Shown: one piece after another, positions 1 through 7,946 of the stretch
Position numbering within the stretch: position 1 is the first letter of the stretch
Layout of the letters: each line of letters opens with the position of its first letter
Assembly: GCF_008373755.1 (NCBI RefSeq)
Contig: NZ_VUJV01000002.1
Span: forward strand, 124,001 to 188,000
Length of the DNA: 64,000 bases
Direction: 5' to 3'
From: Nocardioides humilatus
Lineage (GTDB): Bacteria > Actinomycetota > Actinomycetes > Propionibacteriales > Nocardioidaceae
Program-made: the position numbers and the translations under genes
Notes under the pieces: model-generated
The model's database searches: none
Told to the model about the DNA's origin: nothing
What the model saw: only the letters and a program-made list of their open reading frames with translations

Positions 1-2
1 AG

Positions 3-323
3 ATCAACGGCTGTGTCTTCTGCCTCGACTGGCGCACCGACCGCGACGGCGAGAAGGTCGAGGAGACCTTCATCGACGACGTCGAGATGTGGCGGACGGC
101 GCGCTCGTTCGACGAGCGCACCCGGCTGTCGGCCGAGTACGCCGAGCGCTACGCCCTCGACCACCACGGCATCGACGAGTCCTTCTGGACCCGGATGCGC
201 GCGGCTTACAGCGACCGGGAGATCGTCGAGCTCAGCATGTGCATCGGCTCGTGGCTCGCCTTCGGGCGGCTCAACCACGTGCTCGGCATCGACGGCGTGT
301 GCAAGCTGCCGTCGACCCTGTAG
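3..323 (+). CDS. AhpD-like / carboxymuconolactone decarboxylase family protein (5' partial)
   Basis: The gene enters from the left edge; 106 residues up to the stop are visible. The fragment begins with GCVFCLDWR, a CxxC pair followed by an acidic/aromatic stretch, as in the peroxidatic/resolving cysteine motif of AhpD-like and carboxymuconolactone decarboxylase (CMD) proteins. The rest is helical and ends with GRLNHVLGIDGVCKLP, typical of the C-terminus of the single-domain CMD group. Family members are small trimeric or hexameric proteins linked to peroxide reduction or ring-cleavage chemistry; which applies here cannot be told. The N-terminal helix that carries the upstream glutamate is off the window. 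It converges on the tyrosine phosphatase gene with a 10-base gap. Confidence 0.75.
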   Translation: MNGCVFCLDWRTDRDGEKVEETFIDDVEMWRTARSFDERTRLSAEYAERYALDHHGIDESFWTRMRAAYSDREIVELSMCIGSWLAFGRLNHVLGIDGVCKLPSTL

Positions 324-333
324 GTCCGGCCGG

Positions 334-1098
334 TCAGGACTCGTCGCGCAGCAGTGCGCGCAGCGTGGCCACCGTGGTGTCGTCGAGACCGAGCCCGTCG
401 CGCAGGTAGGTGGCGCGGTCGCCGTAGCGGGTGGTGACGGCTTCGTAGCCGGAGCGGAGGTACTCGATGTCGACGATCAGGGTCGGCTCGAATGCCTCGA
501 CGTGCTCGGCGCCGAGCGCCTTGGCGATCTCCGCCTCGACCCGGGCCCGACTGCCGGCGGTCAGGGCGTTGGTCAGCAGGTAGTCGCTCTCGATGGTCGG
601 GTCGTCGACGCCGCTGATGTGCAGCAGCAGGGCGGCGACCCAGCCGGTGCGGTCCTTGCCGGCGCTGCAGTGGAAGAGCTGCGGGCCGCCGGTGGCGAGC
701 TGGCGGAAGAGCCCGCCGAACTCGGAGCGGGCGCGGGCGTCGTCGACGAAGCTGCGGTAGACGCGGTCCATCAGGTCGATGGCGCTGCGGCGGTCGCGGA
801 GACCGGCGACCTCGTCCATCGGGATGCCGGAGACGTCGAAGTTCATCCACGTGGCGCCGGGGATCGCGGCGTCGGGGTGGTGGTCGATCTCCCCCTGCGA
901 GCGCAGGTCGCAGATCGCACGCAGGCCGAGGTCGGCGATCGCGCCGTGGTCGGACTCGGTCAGCTGCAGCTCGTTGGAGCGGTAGAAGACGCCGCGGCGG
1001 ACCCGGGCACCGTCATGGGTGGCGTAGCCGGGTCCGGCGACGTCGCGGAAGTTGTCGGCCGACGCCAGGCGCAGGATCTCGTCGTTCGAGGAGGTCAC
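334..1098 (-). CDS. Tyrosine-protein phosphatase (Y_phosphatase3 family)
   Basis: A 254-residue cytoplasmic phosphatase starting at GTG 1098. The signature loop HCSAGKDRTG places the nucleophile at Cys144 and the phosphate-binding Arg at 150. The N-terminal NFRDV and the central CDLRS segment are typical of the bacterial tyrosine/phosphoinositide phosphatase group resembling mycobacterial PtpB. Such enzymes hydrolyse phosphotyrosine or phosphoinositides; the substrate here is unknown. It lies 43 bases downstream of the DUF1295 gene on the same strand, so it could be the last, loosely coupled gene of the SigK operon, but its GTG start lacks a strong ribosome site and it may be independent. Confidence 0.85.
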   Translation of the reverse strand: MTSSNDEILRLASADNFRDVAGPGYATHDGARVRRGVFYRSNELQLTESDHGAIADLGLRAICDLRSQGEIDHHPDAAIPGATWMNFDVSGIPMDEVAGLRDRRSAIDLMDRVYRSFVDDARARSEFGGLFRQLATGGPQLFHCSAGKDRTGWVAALLLHISGVDDPTIESDYLLTNALTAGSRARVEAEIAKALGAEHVEAFEPTLIVDIEYLRSGYEAVTTRYGDRATYLRDGLGLDDTTVATLRALLRDES

Positions 1099-1141
1099 CG
1101 GTCGAGCGTAGGGCGCGGTCGGGGACGGCCACGAATGCCGG

Positions 1142-1942
1142 CTAATGCCGAGGTGGCATGGGGACGAACATCGACGTACGGGCGGCGTAGTCGCGGTAGG
1201 CCGGCCGCTGCATCATCGTCTGCTCGAGCAGCTTGGCGCCGGTCGCCCAGACCAGGAAGTAGGTCATCGCCGCCGGTGCGACGACCGTCGCCAGGCCGAC
1301 GACCCAGCCGTTGGCCAGCGCGGCCGCCAGCCAGAGTCCCCACCAGACGCAGGCGTCGCCGAAGTAGTTGGGATGGCGCGTGTAGCGCCACAGTCCGGTG
1401 TCGATGACGGGTGGTCGCTGGTCGCGCGGCTTGGCGCGGTAGGCCGCGAGCTGGGCGTCGCCGACGGACTCGAAGAAGAGCCCGACGGCCCAGAGAGCCA
1501 GTCCGACGTAGACCAGCGGCCACCACGCGACGTCGGTGACCGCGCCGATGGTGAGCGGCAGTGCGACCAGGCAGACCGCGGCGCCCTGCACGAGGAACAC
1601 CTTGCGGACGGCCACCCCCATGCCGACCTCGGCGAGCGGTCCGCCGAGCATCGCCTCGTAGCGCGGATCCTCACCGCTGTGGGAGCGGCGGTGAATGTGG
1701 AGCGACAGCCGGAGACCCCACACCCCGACTGCCGCCGTGACCACCCAGGTGACCCCGAGGTGGCCACTGTCCGCAGCGGTACCCACCACTGCGGAGGCAA
1801 CACCTGCCAGCGTCAGTGCGACGCCCCAGGCGACATCGACGACGACCACGCGGCCCTGATGGCGCGCGACCAACGCGGTGATCGTCATGACCGCGGTGGC
1901 GACGAGCGCGACCGCGGCGAGGGAGGCGAGGACGTCGTTCAC
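1142..1942 (-). CDS. DUF1295 membrane protein (steroid 5-alpha-reductase-like)
   Basis: A 266-residue integral membrane protein with about six hydrophobic segments. The C-terminal block GLWRYTRHPNYFGD is the NADPH-binding signature of the DUF1295/isoprenylcysteine methyltransferase/5-alpha-reductase fold. The GTG start at 1942 overlaps the stop of the upstream cyclopropane synthase gene as GTGA, so translation is probably coupled. In Mycobacterium tuberculosis the equivalent gene (Rv0446c) sits between ufaA1 and sigK. Family members reduce double bonds in lipids. With two adjacent methyltransferase-like enzymes, a role in reducing a methylenated acyl chain is plausible but inferred. Confidence 0.85.
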   Translation of the reverse strand: MNDVLASLAAVALVATAVMTITALVARHQGRVVVVDVAWGVALTLAGVASAVVGTAADSGHLGVTWVVTAAVGVWGLRLSLHIHRRSHSGEDPRYEAMLGGPLAEVGMGVAVRKVFLVQGAAVCLVALPLTIGAVTDVAWWPLVYVGLALWAVGLFFESVGDAQLAAYRAKPRDQRPPVIDTGLWRYTRHPNYFGDACVWWGLWLAAALANGWVVGLATVVAPAAMTYFLVWATGAKLLEQTMMQRPAYRDYAARTSMFVPMPPRH

Positions 1943-3201
1943 CAGTCGCGCTCCGCGGGCAGGGTGTGGTCAGCGCCGGGGCGGACCAGCAGCAGCTGGT
2001 CGACGCCCATCCGGCCGTCGCGGAAGGCCATCGAACCGCCCACCAGGTAGAGCTGCCAGACGCGGACCATCTCCTCGCCCACCAGCGCCTCGATCTGGTC
2101 GCGGTTGGCCTCGAAGCGCTCGATCCATCCCGCGACGGTCAGCACGTAGTGCTCGCGCAGCGCGTGGACGTCCCGCAGCTCCAGGCCGGCCGCCTCGAGC
2201 AGCTGGATGGTCGCGCCGACGGGACGCATGTGCATGTCGGGCGCGATGAACGACTCGATGAAGGGACCGCCGCCGGGCCATGGGCCCGACCGCGACATCT
2301 GCTGGACGAGCACCCGACCACCGGGGCGGACGGAGTCGCGCAGCACGCCGGCGTAGGTCGGGTAGTTGCCCTCACCGACGTGTTCGCCCATCTCGAGGGA
2401 GACGACGGCGTCGTATTCGGCTCCGGGGAGCGGCGTCGCGTCGCGGTAGTCGCACAGCCGGAACTCCACGAGGTGGTCCACCTCGTGGCGGCGCGCGGCG
2501 GCCTCGGCGAACCGGCGCTGCTCCTTGGAGATCGTCACGCCCACGACGTGCACGCCGAACTGCTCGGCGAGGGCGATCGACAGGGAGCCCCAGCCGCAGC
2601 CGACGTCGAGCACGCGCATGCCGGGCGCGAGCCCGAGCTTGCGGCCGACCAGCGCGAACTTGGCCTGCTGGGCCTCCTCCAGGGAGACCGACGCGTCGGC
2701 GTGGTAGCCGCACGAGTAGGCCATCGTCGGGTCGAGGATCAGCGAGTAGAAGTCGGTCGACAGGTCGTAGTGGTGGCTGATCGCACTCCGGTCGCGCTCG
2801 CGGGTGTGGAGCCGGCCGCGGACCTTGGCCTGGGTGGGCGGCGGCGCAGGCCGCCGGCCGAGGACCCCCAGTCCCACGGCCGTGCGGACCGCGCCGAGCA
2901 CTGCGCCGACCCGAGCGCGGCTGCCGGAGAGGTTGCGCTCCTGGGCGACCGAGAACGCGTGCGTGAGCGCCGCGTCGAGGTCGCCGGGCACCTCGAGCTC
3001 GCCGGTGACATAGGCCTGCGCCGCACCCAGCTCACCGGGCTGCCAGAGGAGCCGCTTCAAGGCATCCGGAGAACGCAGCTCGACGGTGGGGGCGTCGTCG
3101 GGACCGGCGGTGGAGCCGTCCCAGGCGACCAGGCGCACCGGGAGGTCGCCGCCGACGAACGGCTCGAGGGCGTCGGCGAGACGCGTGGCGACGGCGGTCA
3201 T
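1939..3201 (-). CDS. Cyclopropane-fatty-acyl-phospholipid synthase family methyltransferase (second copy)
   Basis: A 420-residue SAM-dependent enzyme. The SAM-binding motif VLDVGCGWGS is followed by the conserved cyclopropane synthase core, with YDLSTDFYSLILDPTMAYSC upstream of it. The family adds a methylene from SAM across the cis double bond of phospholipid acyl chains at the membrane surface, or makes methyl-branched products. I chose ATG 3201 because it overlaps the stop of the preceding cfa copy as ATGA; a longer frame upstream is only read-through. It is the second of two tandem paralogues that differ in their N-terminal domains, so they probably act on different positions or in sequence. 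Mycobacterial UfaA1 (Rv0447c), reported to make tuberculostearate, is the closest known context. Confidence 0.88.
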   Translation of the reverse strand: MTAVATRLADALEPFVGGDLPVRLVAWDGSTAGPDDAPTVELRSPDALKRLLWQPGELGAAQAYVTGELEVPGDLDAALTHAFSVAQERNLSGSRARVGAVLGAVRTAVGLGVLGRRPAPPPTQAKVRGRLHTRERDRSAISHHYDLSTDFYSLILDPTMAYSCGYHADASVSLEEAQQAKFALVGRKLGLAPGMRVLDVGCGWGSLSIALAEQFGVHVVGVTISKEQRRFAEAAARRHEVDHLVEFRLCDYRDATPLPGAEYDAVVSLEMGEHVGEGNYPTYAGVLRDSVRPGGRVLVQQMSRSGPWPGGGPFIESFIAPDMHMRPVGATIQLLEAAGLELRDVHALREHYVLTVAGWIERFEANRDQIEALVGEEMVRVWQLYLVGGSMAFRDGRMGVDQLLLVRPGADHTLPAERDW

Positions 3202-4481
3202 CGTTCCTCCCGGGCGAGCGTGATGTGGTGGTCGTCGATGTAGCCGGACGCGAAGCCGGCCCGGCTGTACTCCAAGTAGAAGTGCCACATCCGACGGAAC
3301 GTCTCGTCGAACCCGAGCGCGTCGACCTCGGCTGCTGCCTGCTGGAACGCGGCGTCCCAGAAGCGCAGGGTGGTCGCGTAGTGCGCCCCGAGTGCGAACG
3401 TGTCGACGACCCGCAGTGACGTACGACGAGCCGCGGTCTCCTCGATCGCCCGCACGGACGGCAGGGCACCGCCGGGGAAGATGTACTTGGTGATGAAGGT
3501 GTGGGTGTCCCGGGTCGCGAGCATCCGGTCGTGGGACATCGTGATCGCCTGGATCGCGACCCGGCCGCCGGGGGCGAGCACGTGGTCGAGCGTCTCGAAG
3601 TACGCCGGCCAGTACTGCCACCCGACCGCCTCGATCATCTCCACGGACACCACCGCGTCGTAGCCGCCGCCGGGTGCGTCGAGCAGGGCGCGGTAGTCGC
3701 AGAGCTCGACCTCGGCCCGGTCGGCGTAGCCGGCCGCGGCGATCCGCGCCTCGGCCAGGGCGAGCTGCTCGGTGGAGAGGGTGATGGTGTGGACGTGCGC
3801 GCCCCGAGCCGCAGCACGGATCGCGAGCTCGCCCCATCCGGTGCCGATCTCGAGCAGCCGGGTCCCCTCGCAGACGCCGGCCTGGTCGAGCAGCCGGTCG
3901 ATCTTGCGGTGCTGGGCAGCGACGTGGTCCTCGGCGGTCGCCCGAGAGGGGTCGGTGAAGAGTGCCGAGGAGTAGCTCAACGTCGGGTCGAGGAAGAGGG
4001 CGAAGAGGTCGTTGGACAGGTCGTAGTGGTGGGCCACGTTGGACCGGGTGTTGGCGCGGCTGCCGCGGTGGGACCGGGGCACCCGGGTGACGATCAGCGA
4101 GCGCAGCGTCTGCAGGGGGCGCGGCACCAGGTTGGTCAGGTCGCGCGCCAGCACGGTGAGGAAGTCGCCGAGCGCACCCGGGTCAGCCTCGAGGCCTTCG
4201 TCCCAGGCGCCGGTCATGTAGGACTCGCCGAAGCCGATCAGCTGGTCGCGGGCGACCCGGGCGTAGAGCTCGTCGGGACGGTGCACGTGGATCGCCGGAC
4301 CGCCGCGGCCGATCGTCTCGGCGGGGTGGGTCGCGGTGGCGGCCAGGTGCACCGTGACGTCGAGGCGGCTGACCGCCGACCGGAACATGCGGCGCGCGAT
4401 CCGCGCACCGATCGCGGCGCGGGGTGATTCGGCCAGGTCGGGCCAGGTGTGGACGGGTCGGCCTTGGGCGGTGAGGGTCAT
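3198..4481 (-). CDS. Cyclopropane-fatty-acyl-phospholipid synthase family methyltransferase (first copy)
   Basis: A 427-residue paralogue of the next gene. The SAM motif reads LLEIGTGWGE and the substrate-side motif YDLSNDLFALFLDPTLSYSS is intact. The C-terminal FYLEYSRAGFASGYIDDHHI segment matches full-length family members. ATG 4481 overlaps the stop of the FAD-DUF1365 gene as ATGA. The enzyme probably modifies unsaturated acyl chains of membrane phospholipids using SAM. Having two tandem copies in a SigK-type operon is unusual, since the mycobacterial locus has one (ufaA1). One copy may have a specialised product such as a methyl-branched or methylene acyl chain; the sequence alone does not say which. 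Confidence 0.9.
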   Translation of the reverse strand: MTLTAQGRPVHTWPDLAESPRAAIGARIARRMFRSAVSRLDVTVHLAATATHPAETIGRGGPAIHVHRPDELYARVARDQLIGFGESYMTGAWDEGLEADPGALGDFLTVLARDLTNLVPRPLQTLRSLIVTRVPRSHRGSRANTRSNVAHHYDLSNDLFALFLDPTLSYSSALFTDPSRATAEDHVAAQHRKIDRLLDQAGVCEGTRLLEIGTGWGELAIRAAARGAHVHTITLSTEQLALAEARIAAAGYADRAEVELCDYRALLDAPGGGYDAVVSVEMIEAVGWQYWPAYFETLDHVLAPGGRVAIQAITMSHDRMLATRDTHTFITKYIFPGGALPSVRAIEETAARRTSLRVVDTFALGAHYATTLRFWDAAFQQAAAEVDALGFDETFRRMWHFYLEYSRAGFASGYIDDHHITLAREER

Positions 4482-6547
4482 CGGACCTCCTCCAGGTCGG
4501 CGGGGATGGGATGGGCGGTCGGCTTCACGTAAGCGGGGCGGGGTTGCACGGGCAGGCCGCGCAGCCAGAGCGCGATGCCGTGGAGCCGGATGAGCACAGC
4601 GCCGCGCAGGGCGGACAGCGCCACGATCGGCGGTCGCTCGATTGGCGTGCCGACCACCGACGCGGTGAACCGGGCGCCGTCGCCGGTGAACAGCTCGACC
4701 AGCACGGAGAACCGCCCGGTCTCGAGGTCGGGCGGCGGCGCGACGACCCGGTAGCTGCCGTCGGTGGCGTGGAACGGCGAGACGTAGAGCTCCTTGGCCA
4801 CCCCACCGGCTCCCCGCGCATCGGTGCGCACGAGGTAGGCGTGCCGGTCGCCGTAGGTGTTGTGGACCTCGACGATGGTCGCCGTCGGAGCGCCGATCGC
4901 GTCGTCGTCGGACCAGCACCAGAAGACGCTGATCGGGTTGAAGGTGTGGCCGAGCGCGCGCGGGTGGGCGGCCATCAGCACTCGGCCGGACTGCCCCGAG
5001 CGACGCAGGTCGATGCCGTGCTCGGAGAGGTAGCCGTCGACCGCATCGCGCAACGTCGGCGCGTCGCCCTCGAAGTGGTCGCGGGGCTCGAACCGGCCGC
5101 GCAGCCAGCCGAGCCGGCCGCGCTCGGGGAGGTGGTCGACGTCGACGAGCCAGGTGTGCGAACGGTGCCGGAACGACCGGTGCATCGGCACCCGGCGGGT
5201 GTGCGTGATCGTCGTGGAGTACGGCGTCGCCGCCCGTGGCCGCGCCACGTCGACCGCCGTCTCGCGGACCACTGCCGGTGGCCACCGCAGGCCCAGCCGC
5301 TCGACCGCCGCCAGACCCGATCGCGCACCGTCCTCGTGGAACCCCCAGCCGTGGTAGGCCCCGGCGAAGACGATCCGCTCGGTGTCGATCTCTGGGAGGC
5401 GGTCGCGCGCGGCGACCGAGCTCGGTGTGTAGAGGGGGTGCGCGTAGTCGCGTCGCGCGATGACCGTCGTCGGGTCGACGAGGTGCTCGCCGCCGAGCGT
5501 CACCAGGTAGTGGGTCGGGGTGGCGAGCCGCTGCAGCCGGGTGAGGTCGTAGGTGACCTGGACCTGGCCGGTGTCGGCGGCAGGGCGCCGGAAGTTCCAC
5601 GAGGCCCAGGCCTTGCGGGCGCTCGGGAGCAGTGTGGTGTCGGTGTGCAGGAGCGCGGTGTTGGCCGTGTAGGGCAGCGCCGCGAGCACCTCGCGCTGGA
5701 CCGCCGACGGTGCTTCGAGCAACCGGAGCGCCTGGTCGGGGTGGGCGGCGATCACCACGGCGTCGTACTGCTCCTCGCCGGAGGCGGTCCGCACGAGCAC
5801 GCCGGACGCGGTCTCGCTGATGGCGAGCACCGCGGCGCCCGTGCGGACCGTTCCCCCCTCGGCACGGATCGCGTCGGCGGCGGCGCGGACGTAGCTGCGC
5901 GAGCCGCCCGACACCGTCCGCCAGGTCGGCGAGCCGAAGATTCCGAGCATCCCGTGGTGGCGCAGGAAGGTGAAGAGGTAGGCGGCCGGGTAGTCCGTGG
6001 CGACAGCGGGGTCGCAGGACCAGACCGCGGCGACGAGCGGTTCGGCGAAGTGGCGCCGGAAGTAGGCCGAGAAGCCGCCCTCGTCGAGGAATGCGGCGAG
6101 GGTCATCGGCGACGCCGGGTCGCGGTCGAGCAGCCGGCGGGCCCGGCGGTGGAAGCGCGGGATCTCGGCCAGCATGCGCAGGTAGGCGCGGTCGCGGAGG
6201 TGGGCGCCGGTCGGGAAGAGACCGCTCGCACCGAGGGCGCCGGCCCACTCCAGCCCGCTGCCCTCGTCGCTGGTCGACATGGACATCTCCGATTCCTGCG
6301 TCGCGACGCCGAGCTCGGCGAAGAGGCGCAGCAGCACCGGGTAGGTGTGCCGGTTGTGCACGATGAAGCCGGTGTCGATCGCCAGGGTCGAGCTCGTCGC
6401 CGGGTCGTCGACCAGGTGGGTGTCGGCGTGGCCGCCGAGCCGGTCGTCGGCCTCGTAGAGCGTCACCTCGGCGGTGCGCGAGGCGACGTAGGCGGCCGTC
6501 ATTCCGGCAACGCCGGAACCGACGACCGCGAGTCGTCGTGGAGACAT
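4478..6547 (-). CDS. FAD-dependent amine-oxidase-like protein fused to DUF1365
   Basis: A 689-residue fusion. Residues 1 to about 430 form a flavin oxidoreductase beginning with the dinucleotide-binding motif VVGSGVAGMTAAY and the following acidic YEADDRLGG. From about residue 445 (HTRRVPMHRSFRHRSH) to the end is a DUF1365 domain, including HPRALGHTFNPISVFWC. In mycobacteria and many proteobacteria these are two adjacent genes (Rv0449c and Rv0448c); here one reading frame covers both with no stop. The partners are always found with cyclopropane synthase-like and DUF1295 genes, in loci tied to ECF sigma factors and oxidative or singlet-oxygen stress. The fusion suggests that the two proteins form a complex acting on a lipid acyl chain. 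Start ATG 6547 follows AAGGA. Confidence 0.9.
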   Translation of the reverse strand: MSPRRLAVVGSGVAGMTAAYVASRTAEVTLYEADDRLGGHADTHLVDDPATSSTLAIDTGFIVHNRHTYPVLLRLFAELGVATQESEMSMSTSDEGSGLEWAGALGASGLFPTGAHLRDRAYLRMLAEIPRFHRRARRLLDRDPASPMTLAAFLDEGGFSAYFRRHFAEPLVAAVWSCDPAVATDYPAAYLFTFLRHHGMLGIFGSPTWRTVSGGSRSYVRAAADAIRAEGGTVRTGAAVLAISETASGVLVRTASGEEQYDAVVIAAHPDQALRLLEAPSAVQREVLAALPYTANTALLHTDTTLLPSARKAWASWNFRRPAADTGQVQVTYDLTRLQRLATPTHYLVTLGGEHLVDPTTVIARRDYAHPLYTPSSVAARDRLPEIDTERIVFAGAYHGWGFHEDGARSGLAAVERLGLRWPPAVVRETAVDVARPRAATPYSTTITHTRRVPMHRSFRHRSHTWLVDVDHLPERGRLGWLRGRFEPRDHFEGDAPTLRDAVDGYLSEHGIDLRRSGQSGRVLMAAHPRALGHTFNPISVFWCWSDDDAIGAPTATIVEVHNTYGDRHAYLVRTDARGAGGVAKELYVSPFHATDGSYRVVAPPPDLETGRFSVLVELFTGDGARFTASVVGTPIERPPIVALSALRGAVLIRLHGIALWLRGLPVQPRPAYVKPTAHPIPADLEEVR

Positions 6548-6559
6548 CGGTGTGTGTCC

Positions 6560-7306
6560 TTAGGCGGAGAGGTCGACGAGCAGGATGGGGGTCGTCGTGG
6601 GCTGGTCGGAGCCGCCGTCGGGCTCGACGGTGATGCCGACCCCGGTCGCGTCGCTCGCGTCGCCCTCGAGGAGGTAGGTGGTGTCGGACTCGTCCGGCAT
6701 CAGGCCGGCCCGTTCCATGACGCCCTCGGGCGTCTGCAGCCAGAGCTCGTAGACCTTGCCGGCGGGCGCGAGCGCCATGTCGTCGGTCTTGACGACGGCG
6801 CGCCCCTCCGAGCGGGAGAGGTAGACCGTGGCCTTCGAACCGTCGGCGAACCGCTGCGCGGCCCGCTGCACGTCGTCGGCCTGGATCACCCGTTCGGCAG
6901 CGGTGAGCTCGTCGGACGAGCCGCCCTGCCAGGGGCGGATCCACGCCGTTGCTGCGAGCGCGACCAGCACGAGGGCGGCGGCGACCAGCAGCGGGGCGGA
7001 GGACCAGCGGCGCTTGAGCTCGACGCGGCGTCCCGTGCCGACCTGCGTCGGCTCGGGCGTGGTCAGCGGCGGGAGTGGGCGGATCTGCTCGATGCCGGCG
7101 AGCACGTCGGCGCGGAGGCTGCTGGGCGGCGCGACGTCGTCGACGGACATCACCGCGGCGGCCTCGCGCAGGCTGTCGACCTCGGCGCGGCACTCGGCGC
7201 ACCGGTGGAGGTGCTGCTCGAAGCGAGCCTTCTCGAGATCGTCGAGCGCGTCCACGGCGTATGCGCCGGAGAGAGCGTGGACCTCGGTCCATTCCTGATC
7301 GGTCAT
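6560..7306 (-). CDS. rskA: Anti-sigma-K factor RskA
   Basis: A 248-residue membrane anti-sigma factor. The N-terminal domain (residues 1-70) carries the HLHRCAEC zinc-finger-like motif and should bind the sigma factor. A single transmembrane helix follows at about residues 110-132 (APLLVAAALVLVALAATAW). The extracytoplasmic C-terminal domain shows the RskA signature KVYELWLQTPEGVMERAG. The start ATG 7306 overlaps the sigK stop as ATGA; the longer frame upstream is a shadow of sigK. In M. tuberculosis RskA restrains SigK until regulated intramembrane proteolysis releases it. It lies 12 bases upstream of the FAD-DUF1365 gene and is probably co-transcribed with it. Confidence 0.93.
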   Translation of the reverse strand: MTDQEWTEVHALSGAYAVDALDDLEKARFEQHLHRCAECRAEVDSLREAAAVMSVDDVAPPSSLRADVLAGIEQIRPLPPLTTPEPTQVGTGRRVELKRRWSSAPLLVAAALVLVALAATAWIRPWQGGSSDELTAAERVIQADDVQRAAQRFADGSKATVYLSRSEGRAVVKTDDMALAPAGKVYELWLQTPEGVMERAGLMPDESDTTYLLEGDASDATGVGITVEPDGGSDQPTTTPILLVDLSA

Positions 7307-7908
7307 CGTCCTACTCCGATCGTGTCGCGGAGCCGGATGAGGCCGTCGCGAATCCTTGTCTTTGCAGTGCCGACCGGTAGGTCGAGCAGGGCGGCGACCT
7401 CGGTGTGCGTGTAGCCACCGAAGTACGCCAGCTCGATCGCCTCCCGCTGCACTGCGGTCAGCTGCTCGAGCGCGACCCGGACACGCCGGGCCTCCAACGA
7501 CGCGTGCGCCGTGTCGGCCGTGGTGTCGTGGTCGATCGTCTGGTTCTGCTGGTGATAGGTCACGTCGCGGCGGCTCGATGCCTCCGCGCTGCGGACCCGG
7601 TCCACCGCCTTGCGGTGGGCGATCGTCATGAGCCAAGCCAGTGCACTGCCCCGTTCGGGGTCGTAGCGGCTGGCGGTGCGCCAGATCTCGAGGAAGGCCT
7701 CTTGGGTGACCTCCTCGGCCTGGGCCCGGTCGCGCACGACGCGGAGGACCAGCCCGTGCACCCGAGCCGCCGTGGCGTCGTACAACGCCGCGAAGGCGGC
7801 CCGGTCGCCGCGTGCAGAGAGCTGCAGCAGGGCGGCCGGGTCGGGGCTGGCGCCGGCCGGCACCCCCGCAAGGGGAGTGCCGGCCTGCGCGTCGGCGCCG
7901 AGGTCCAT
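7303..7908 (-). CDS. sigK: RNA polymerase ECF sigma factor SigK
   Basis: A 201-residue ECF sigma factor. The region 2 core reads EEVTQEAFLEIWRTASRYDPERGSA in two adjoining parts, and region 4 contains the helix-turn-helix YFGGYTHTEVAALLDLPVGTAKTR. I chose ATG 7908 because GGAAGGA lies 8 bases upstream; a GTG at 7950 in the same frame overlaps the fasciclin stop and would add 14 residues. It is followed directly by rskA. The surrounding gene set matches the M. tuberculosis sigK locus, which supports the assignment. It probably recognises the two promoters at 8627-8654 and 10190-10217, the first of which would make it autoregulated through read-through from the fasciclin gene. Confidence 0.92.
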   Translation of the reverse strand: MDLGADAQAGTPLAGVPAGASPDPAALLQLSARGDRAAFAALYDATAARVHGLVLRVVRDRAQAEEVTQEAFLEIWRTASRYDPERGSALAWLMTIAHRKAVDRVRSAEASSRRDVTYHQQNQTIDHDTTADTAHASLEARRVRVALEQLTAVQREAIELAYFGGYTHTEVAALLDLPVGTAKTRIRDGLIRLRDTIGVGR

Positions 7909-7946
7909 GAGCTGATCCTTCCGCGTCAGGCGCGATCGTGCGAGGG

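Noticed and set aside
3198-7292. A 1364-codon open frame on the minus strand
   Set aside because: Only its last 427 residues (from ATG 4481) are a real protein; the rest is an out-of-frame shadow of the FAD-DUF1365 and rskA genes, Arg/Pro-rich and without motifs.
4511-7414. A 967-codon open frame on the plus strand
   Set aside because: Antisense to the SigK operon. High GC content keeps stop codons rare; the translation has no recognisable domain.
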